This document shows positions 57,830 to 64,000 of a stretch of DNA of 64,000 nt, piece after piece. Numbering within the stretch: position 1 is the stretch's first letter; each line of letters opens with the position of its first letter. The position numbers and the translations under genes were made by a program. The notes under the pieces are model-generated. The model did no database searches and was not told where the DNA came from. It worked only from the letters and a program-made list of their open reading frames with translations. The DNA is from Rhodoferax sp. (GTDB taxonomy: Bacteria; Pseudomonadota; Gammaproteobacteria; Burkholderiales; Burkholderiaceae_C): positions 62,001 through 126,000 of the forward strand of contig NZ_JAURYQ010000006.1 in the NCBI RefSeq assembly GCF_030653815.1. Reading direction: 5' to 3'.

Positions 57830-57851
57830 CTTTACTTAAAGTTAAGTAAAG
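57830..57851 (-). promoter_or_regulatory. Perfect palindromic operator ahead of vapBC
   Basis: Arms CTTTACTTAA (57830-57839) and TTAAGTAAAG (57842-57851) with a 2-bp centre lie 8 bp before the vapB start. Such a palindrome next to an AbrB-type antitoxin is the expected binding site for VapBC autorepression. A partial direct echo of the arm (GTAAAGC) occurs at 57861-57870. Confidence 0.8.
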
Positions 57852-57896
57852 CACATCATAAACGTAAAGCAAATAAATGTCTAATCAGTCGGGTGA

Positions 57897-59258
<1,362 letters not shown>

Positions 59259-59260
59259 AT

Positions 59261-60529
59261 TTATTTACCAGTAAACACCGTCAGCACACCGGTGTAGCCA
59301 TACAGATGATGGCGGGCAATCTCGCCGCCGGCAAAAAAGCCGATCAGCGGCACGTCGCCCAGCGCGCGGCGAATGATCTGCAGCTCGGCACTGTCGCCAC
59401 CAAAATGGGCGCCACCGCGGCCTGAGCAGCTCACATAAATGGCGCCGGCAATGCCACGGGAGGCATGCGGTGCTGCTTCGGCTTCGGATTGCGCAAGCGC
59501 AGCGGCCGTTTCCAGCGCCTGCTCCTGCGGCTCCAGCTCTTCACGGATCTCGGCGCAAATGCGCATCAGGTCGGCGCGCGCGGCCTGCACGTTGCGCTGG
59601 CAAAACGCCAGCTCCATGCCTTCGGTCACGATGTCGGCCACCGCCACACCGGCACGTCCCGGGTCCAGGCCGATGATGTGGCGCACCAGCACATCGGGGC
59701 CAAAGTTACCGGTGCGCGTCACGGTTTGCGACGCATCCGCCAGGCTTTCAGGCGCGGTCAGCCCCACCAGTGTGGCGCGCACAGCTTTCAGCGCCTCGCG
59801 CGGCTCGTCCAGCGACACCTTCAGTTCGCGCAACATCACATCCAGTGCCGGCTCGCCATCCAGCGTCAGCACCACGTTGCGCTCGGCGCTGGTGACCTGG
59901 TGCGCGCGGCTGATGGGCAGGCAGCCCTGGGTGACGCGCGACACCAGCGCCACCTCGGAGCCAAAGGCCACGCCGCTCAAGCCGCCGCTGAAAACACCGC
60001 TGGCCGCGCCCTGCCCCTTGACATTGCCATTGCCCGACACGGCAAATTGCACTGTCGCACCACGGCTGGAGGCCAGTCCGCCAAACACATAACCGGAGTC
60101 GGTGCGCTGGGCCAATTCCTCGATCAGTTCACCCACATCAGGGGTATGGCCGTCGGCATGCACCAGTGCGGTGTGTGCCTCAAAGGCCAGCCCCAAGGGC
60201 GCCACGCCCGAGAACACCCGGTATTGGTCGCTGGGCAACTCACACAGCATGACGGCCAGCGCGGGCTCGTCAAAGTACTCGACATTGTTCGAGGCAATGC
60301 CCACGCCCACGGTACCGGACCAGTCGGTGACTTCAGGCAGTTCGGCGCTCAGGTGCTCCAGGATCTCCTGCGCCTGGGCAGCGTAGTGGTCGGTGATGTA
60401 AAGCAAGGCCAGGGTCGGGCTGCTGGCGTAACCGTGCAGCGCCATCTGGGCGCGCAGCTGCGCCAACACCAGGTTGGCGGCCATGCCCCACTGCGGATGG
60501 GTGGCATGCCCATAAGGAAACAATTTCAT
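59261..60529 (-). CDS. FIST-domain sensor protein
   Basis: 422 residues without signal peptide or membrane helix. FIST_N (about 25-215, LALLYITDHYAAQAQEIL, VGVGIASNNVEYFDEPAL, VFGGLASSRG) and FIST_C (about 220-410, ending IGFFAGGEIARHHLYGYTGVLTVF). FIST domains are thought to bind small ligands such as amino acids and occur in signal transduction. No kinase or cyclase is adjacent, so its partner is unknown. It converges with tgt at a 2 bp gap and is 30 bp after phaM. Confidence 0.88.
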   Translation of the reverse strand: MKLFPYGHATHPQWGMAANLVLAQLRAQMALHGYASSPTLALLYITDHYAAQAQEILEHLSAELPEVTDWSGTVGVGIASNNVEYFDEPALAVMLCELPSDQYRVFSGVAPLGLAFEAHTALVHADGHTPDVGELIEELAQRTDSGYVFGGLASSRGATVQFAVSGNGNVKGQGAASGVFSGGLSGVAFGSEVALVSRVTQGCLPISRAHQVTSAERNVVLTLDGEPALDVMLRELKVSLDEPREALKAVRATLVGLTAPESLADASQTVTRTGNFGPDVLVRHIIGLDPGRAGVAVADIVTEGMELAFCQRNVQAARADLMRICAEIREELEPQEQALETAAALAQSEAEAAPHASRGIAGAIYVSCSGRGGAHFGGDSAELQIIRRALGDVPLIGFFAGGEIARHHLYGYTGVLTVFTGK

Positions 60530-60559
60530 GACCCGGCCTGGCAGTTGCGGTGGTACAAG

Positions 60560-61198
60560 TTAGCGGCTTCGGGCACTGGATTTGGCCGCCACTTTTCTGG
60601 CCGTCTTGGCAGGTGCCTTTTTGCTCGCCACTTTTTTACGGGCAGGCTTGGGCGCAGCGGCAGGGGCGTCTTTCGCGGGTACCTTGTTGACGTCCTTCAT
60701 GGCGCCCGCGGCAATATGCTGGAACTGCTGGGTCAGCGCAGTCCACAACTGCATCGGGTCGACCAAACCGGCCGCCGCAGTTGCCGGTTTGCTGGCTGGC
60801 TCAGCCGGCTTCTCCACCTCGGCCTGGGGTTTTTCCTGCACTTTTTCCGGCACTTTGCTGACCTGCTCCTGCGCGGCGTCCGTGGCCTTGAACTTGAATG
60901 CATTGGCCACCTCGCCCATACTCAGGTTCATGCCCTTGAGCGTGGCCAGGGTGAGTTTTTGCACCTCCAGCGCCTGCACCGTGGCGCCCAGCGCCTTGGA
61001 GTTTTGATCGAGCCAGAAATGCACCGCCTTGAGTTCGGCGATGCGCTTGTCCAGCTCTTCTTCATTGAGCGACGGCGCAATCCAGTTGGACAGGTTGGGC
61101 ATTTGCGGCACCGCTTGCGTGGCGCCCTTGGCCAGGTTTTGCAAAAAGTCAAAGCCAGGAACAAATTTGGCAAAACCGTCGTTGTCTGAATGACTCAT
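60560..61198 (-). CDS. phaM: PhaM-type polyhydroxyalkanoate granule protein
   Basis: 212 residues. The N-terminal PhaM domain reads FVPGFDFLQNLAKGATQAVP, WIAPSLNEEELDKRIAELKAV and HFWLDQNSKALGATVQALEVQ. A linker with Glu/Lys/Pro leads to a basic histone-like tail KPARKKVASKKAPAKTARKVA. In Cupriavidus PhaM activates PHB synthase and links granules to the nucleoid through such a tail. PHA synthesis genes are not in this window. Start by AGGAG-like GGAGAAA at 61198. Confidence 0.9.
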   Translation of the reverse strand: MSHSDNDGFAKFVPGFDFLQNLAKGATQAVPQMPNLSNWIAPSLNEEELDKRIAELKAVHFWLDQNSKALGATVQALEVQKLTLATLKGMNLSMGEVANAFKFKATDAAQEQVSKVPEKVQEKPQAEVEKPAEPASKPATAAAGLVDPMQLWTALTQQFQHIAAGAMKDVNKVPAKDAPAAAPKPARKKVASKKAPAKTARKVAAKSSARSR

Positions 61199-61299
61199 GT
61201 TTTTCTCCTGAAAAGTTGTTGTCGTGGCACAGGCAACAGCTTACCGCAAAGCGCCGGGCGTGAAACAGCTTTTCTCGGTGCCGCGCCGGGACTCCAAGG

Positions 61300-63597
61300 T
61301 CAAAACTTCAGGTTCACGCCCACATAAACCGAGCGCCCCATGCCCGGCACGGCAGTGCCGTAAGGCGTGCCCGTGCTGCTCATGGTGGTGCCCTGGCCGG
61401 TGTAGGCCCCGCCGGTGGGCAGGAAATAGAACTTGTCAAACAGGTTTTCCACACCGAAGTCCAGCCGCACGGTTTGCCACGAATAACTGCCACGCAGGTT
61501 GACCAGGCTGTAGCCGGGGGTCTTGATCTCGTTGCGCAGGGTCGAGCCATCGGTCTTGGCCTTGACTGCGACCAGCTCCAGACTGTTGTCCCAGGCACCG
61601 GTTTTCTGCGTCACCGTCAGCCGGGCGTTGCGCGGCATGATGTTGTACAAGCCGTCGCCCGTGTCCCGGTTCTTGCCGTGGGTGTAGTTCAACAGGCCCT
61701 TGAAACCAAACTCGCCCCAACTGGTTTTGGCCAGTGGCAGGTGGCCGGACAGATTGACCCCGTAGAGTCGCGCCGACTGGTTCATGTACTTCAACACACT
61801 GAAAGCGTTGGTGACCAGCGTGGTGGCAGCGGCGTTGGCGGTGGCATTCCACTGCACGGCATCGATGTAGTCGTCCACCTGGGTGAAGAACGGCGTGGCC
61901 TTGAAGCCCCAGGCCTTGTCAGCCGCGTGCCAGTCGAAGGTGGCGCTCAGGGTGTTGGCTTTCTCGGGCACAAGGCCCAGGTTGCCCACATAGCCGTTGC
62001 CGTCACCGACAAAATTGTTCATCAAAGCCGCCATCGTCCAGGTTGACCAGGTAAAGCGCTCGTACACGTTGGGCGAGCGCACCTTGTGGGCAAAGCCGAA
62101 TTCAACGTCATAGTTGGCATTGGCGGTGTATTTGGCCAAGGCGCTCAGGTCGAGGTTGGTGTCGGTGCTGGCGTGGCTTTGAGCGTTGAAGGCGTTGGCA
62201 TCGCGTGCTTGATTGCCCATGGCTGCAGGCGCCATGTTGTAGCCCGCAGCCTCGCCAGCATCCATCCTGACCTGCTCCAAACGCGCGCCAATCAGCGTCA
62301 TCCACTGCGCGCTTTTTCCGCTTTCCAGCTCGGCAAACAGGGCCGTGCGGTCACGCTCGCCGTCCTTGATGTTCCAGAAGGTGCCCGGTGCCATACTCGC
62401 ACCTGACGCTGGCCACCAGTCGTTGTTGCGGTATTGCTGCAGCTCGGCGCCGACGCGCAGCAGGTCTTGCGGGTTCAGGGCCACCCCGGCCTTGACACTG
62501 ACACCGGTGGTTTTGCCCTCGGTGTACATCGGCATGCCGGCGGCACACGCCGAAGGGAAGGCCGTCACGACGCAGGGCACACCCGAATAACTGGGACCTG
62601 GCGGATTGCTGTACCAATATTTTTTGTCCGCGCCAAAGTCCATGAAGTGGTCCACGTTCTCCTGGTAGGCGCGGACCTCCAGCGAACCCCAGTCAAACTG
62701 GCCCAGGTAGCTCAGGTTCAGGCTGTCCTGCTTGTTGTAGAGCATGTCCATGCGCTGATTCGGGTAGAGCTGGAACGGCATGTCCTGGATGCCCAGCCTG
62801 GCCTCAAACAGGTGGTTGTCATTTTTGAACGCCAGGGCCAGGGTGTGGTTCAGGGTGTCGAAGGCGCTGGAGCCCACTTCGTCACGGGCCAGGATATGGC
62901 CTGGGCGCCCGGTGGCGTCATACGTTTTGAAATCGGCAGCGGCGCTGTAGTTGTCAGCCTGGCTGCTGGCCCCGCTGTAGCTGATGCTGAGCGCCTGCGT
63001 GGCGTAGCTGGCCGACAGATTGACACCGCTGGCCTTGTTGTTGCTGCGGTAAAACGTGCCGACCTCGCCTTTGACAATGGGCTTTTGGCCAGGTGCAGCG
63101 AACTCTGGCGCGCGCGACTCGGCGTTGATCGTGCCGCCAATGCTGTCGCCGCCGCTGCTAACCGGCGCGATACCGGCATACACCGTGAGCGCGCCCAGCT
63201 GGGTCGGGTCGATGTAGGACAGCGCCGGGTTCATGTGGTTGGGGCAGGAGGCAATCAAGTCCATGCCATCGACTTTGATGCGCAGACGGTCGTCGGCCAG
63301 GCCGTTGATGGCGGGCAGGCTCGACACACCCCCCGCACCGTACAGGCTCAGGCCCGGCACGTCGGTCAACAGGCTGGCAGTGTCACTGGTGGTGGCCAGT
63401 CTGGAGGCCAAAACGGCTGGATCGACCGGGGTCGCGCCCGGTGGCTGGGCCGTGTCGATTTTGCTGGCGTTCACCGTCACGGTGGGCAAACTTGCAGTGG
63501 CGGCCTCTTGTGCCAGGGCTTGGCTGCATTGCAGGCACAGCGCCGACATGGCCAGCGTCATGGCACGGGAGAATGGATGGGACTGAGGATAAGACAT
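61300..63597 (-). CDS. TonB-dependent copper receptor, OprC/NosA-like
   Basis: 765 residues. Signal peptide ending near QALAQ-EA, a plug domain (about 40-165, ASLLTDVPGLSLYGAGGVSS, LRIKVDGMDLI) and a beta barrel ending with the terminal aromatic GRSVYVGVNLKF. The plug has CPNHM (Cys118, Met122) and the barrel VDHFMD (His317, Met319). These match the CxxxM and HxM copper ligands of Pseudomonas OprC, known from its structure. It should import copper across the outer membrane, consistent with a PCu(A)C gene upstream on the same strand. The frame opens at 63876 but the signal peptide sets the start at 63597. Confidence 0.92.
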   Translation of the reverse strand: MSYPQSHPFSRAMTLAMSALCLQCSQALAQEAATASLPTVTVNASKIDTAQPPGATPVDPAVLASRLATTSDTASLLTDVPGLSLYGAGGVSSLPAINGLADDRLRIKVDGMDLIASCPNHMNPALSYIDPTQLGALTVYAGIAPVSSGGDSIGGTINAESRAPEFAAPGQKPIVKGEVGTFYRSNNKASGVNLSASYATQALSISYSGASSQADNYSAAADFKTYDATGRPGHILARDEVGSSAFDTLNHTLALAFKNDNHLFEARLGIQDMPFQLYPNQRMDMLYNKQDSLNLSYLGQFDWGSLEVRAYQENVDHFMDFGADKKYWYSNPPGPSYSGVPCVVTAFPSACAAGMPMYTEGKTTGVSVKAGVALNPQDLLRVGAELQQYRNNDWWPASGASMAPGTFWNIKDGERDRTALFAELESGKSAQWMTLIGARLEQVRMDAGEAAGYNMAPAAMGNQARDANAFNAQSHASTDTNLDLSALAKYTANANYDVEFGFAHKVRSPNVYERFTWSTWTMAALMNNFVGDGNGYVGNLGLVPEKANTLSATFDWHAADKAWGFKATPFFTQVDDYIDAVQWNATANAAATTLVTNAFSVLKYMNQSARLYGVNLSGHLPLAKTSWGEFGFKGLLNYTHGKNRDTGDGLYNIMPRNARLTVTQKTGAWDNSLELVAVKAKTDGSTLRNEIKTPGYSLVNLRGSYSWQTVRLDFGVENLFDKFYFLPTGGAYTGQGTTMSSTGTPYGTAVPGMGRSVYVGVNLKF

Positions 63598-63814
63598 GGT
63601 GATTTTCTTGCCTTGATGGCGTTGTTCTAAAGGATGAAATGACTCCGTCGCCGTCTTGCTGGGCTGAAGATGGGCGTACTGACCCACAACACACGCACAG
63701 CACACACACGCCGGACCGGCGCGCGTTGCTGCAGTGGTGCAGATCCGGCGAAAACAGGAAAAATCGGGCCCGGGCGGGCCGTGGGCGTGCGCTTTCGCAA
63801 GCGCCCCTACAGCC

Positions 63815-64000
63815 TTACTTGGCTGGCATGTTGCCGTGCATGGAGTGGTCCATGGCGGCCGGTTTGACCATGCCACCCGGTGCCATGGCGGCCACGGGCA
63901 GCTTCAGCTCCAGCTTGCTCTCGGCACCCTTGGCGTCCTTGAACGTCAGGGTGACGGGTACGGTGCTGTCTTTGGCCAGCGCGGCTTTCAAGTCCATCAG
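63815..64000 (-). CDS. PCu(A)C copper chaperone, C-terminal fragment
   Basis: The last 61 codons are inside the window; the gene continues past 64000. The visible part LMDLKAALAKDSTVPVTLTF, followed by KDAKGAESKLELKLPV, is the end of the PCu(A)C cupredoxin-like domain. A Met/His-rich tail MDHSMHGNMPAK closes the protein, fit for Cu(I)/Cu(II) binding. Such periplasmic chaperones deliver copper to cytochrome oxidase. It ends 217 bp before the copper receptor start on the same strand; this gap holds no gene. Confidence 0.85.
   Translation of the reverse strand: MMDLKAALAKDSTVPVTLTFKDAKGAESKLELKLPVAAMAPGGMVKPAAMDHSMHGNMPAK

Overview
This 64 kb window is chromosomal DNA of a high-GC betaproteobacterium. 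Gene content and order (hemC-hemD-hemX-hemY divergent from ppc, rluC next to rne, slt-gst-cca, a phaM homologue, gtsABCD sugar uptake, an AlgZ/AlgR-like pair ahead of argH) point to the Burkholderiales, most likely Comamonadaceae of the Rhodoferax/Polaromonas type. The family placement is inference from synteny and protein character; no rRNA gene is present to confirm it. Both ends cut through genes: a Rieske-type protein on the left and a PCu(A)C copper chaperone on the right.

Layout. 0-5.3 kb: Rieske protein end, HAD phosphatase and rluC on the minus strand, then a 0.5 kb leader and rne with a strong terminator. 5.5-6 kb: two small coupled ORFs of unknown function. 6-11.9 kb: gpmI and the haem operon hemCDXY (minus). 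11.9-19.9 kb: ppc, an MFS exporter, a LytS/LytTR two-component pair, argH and an RskA-like protein. 19.9-25.5 kb: two REP-like hairpins, a DauA-like flavoprotein, thiC under a TPP riboswitch, an FMN alpha-hydroxyacid dehydrogenase, two small unknown ORFs. 25.5-38.7 kb: a GNAT-fused acyl-CoA synthetase-like protein, dinB, a PlsC-like acyltransferase, thrH, a histidine phosphatase, a DUF4136 lipoprotein, ttcA-folB-pteridine reductase, midA, DUF2905, trxC, an alpha/beta-hydrolase remnant beside a glycine-zipper gene, an alternative oxidase and a ROK sugar kinase. 38.9-43.4 kb: gtsABCD, a glucose-type ABC importer which with the ROK kinase forms an uptake and phosphorylation module. 43.4-55 kb: two PAS-GGDEF-EAL proteins, a TctE/TctD-like two-component pair, cca, gst and slt, all minus. 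55-64 kb: 5-formyl-THF cyclo-ligase, queA and tgt (queuosine), a cytochrome c and a VapBC pair between them, a FIST sensor protein, phaM, and an OprC/NosA-like copper receptor followed on its 5' side by the PCu(A)C chaperone.

The most unusual signal is in the 0.4 kb gap between gtsA and gtsB. Two related, oppositely oriented structured elements there share a conserved purine-rich core (TCAAGGAGGAG ... GGGGGACA) around a variable inner hairpin, and each is closed by a long, different outer stem. The G-U pairs make sense only in one orientation of each element, which suggests a structured RNA family or a mobile palindromic element that I cannot name. Other notable points are an alternative oxidase in this lineage, a c-di-GMP enzyme that has lost its periplasmic sensor, a hydrolase remnant at a deletion junction, REP hairpins that supply the C-terminus of a flavoenzyme, and a perfect operator palindrome before vapB.

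No rRNA, CRISPR array, insertion sequence or recognisable tRNA was seen by eye; tRNA detection without a covariance search is limited.
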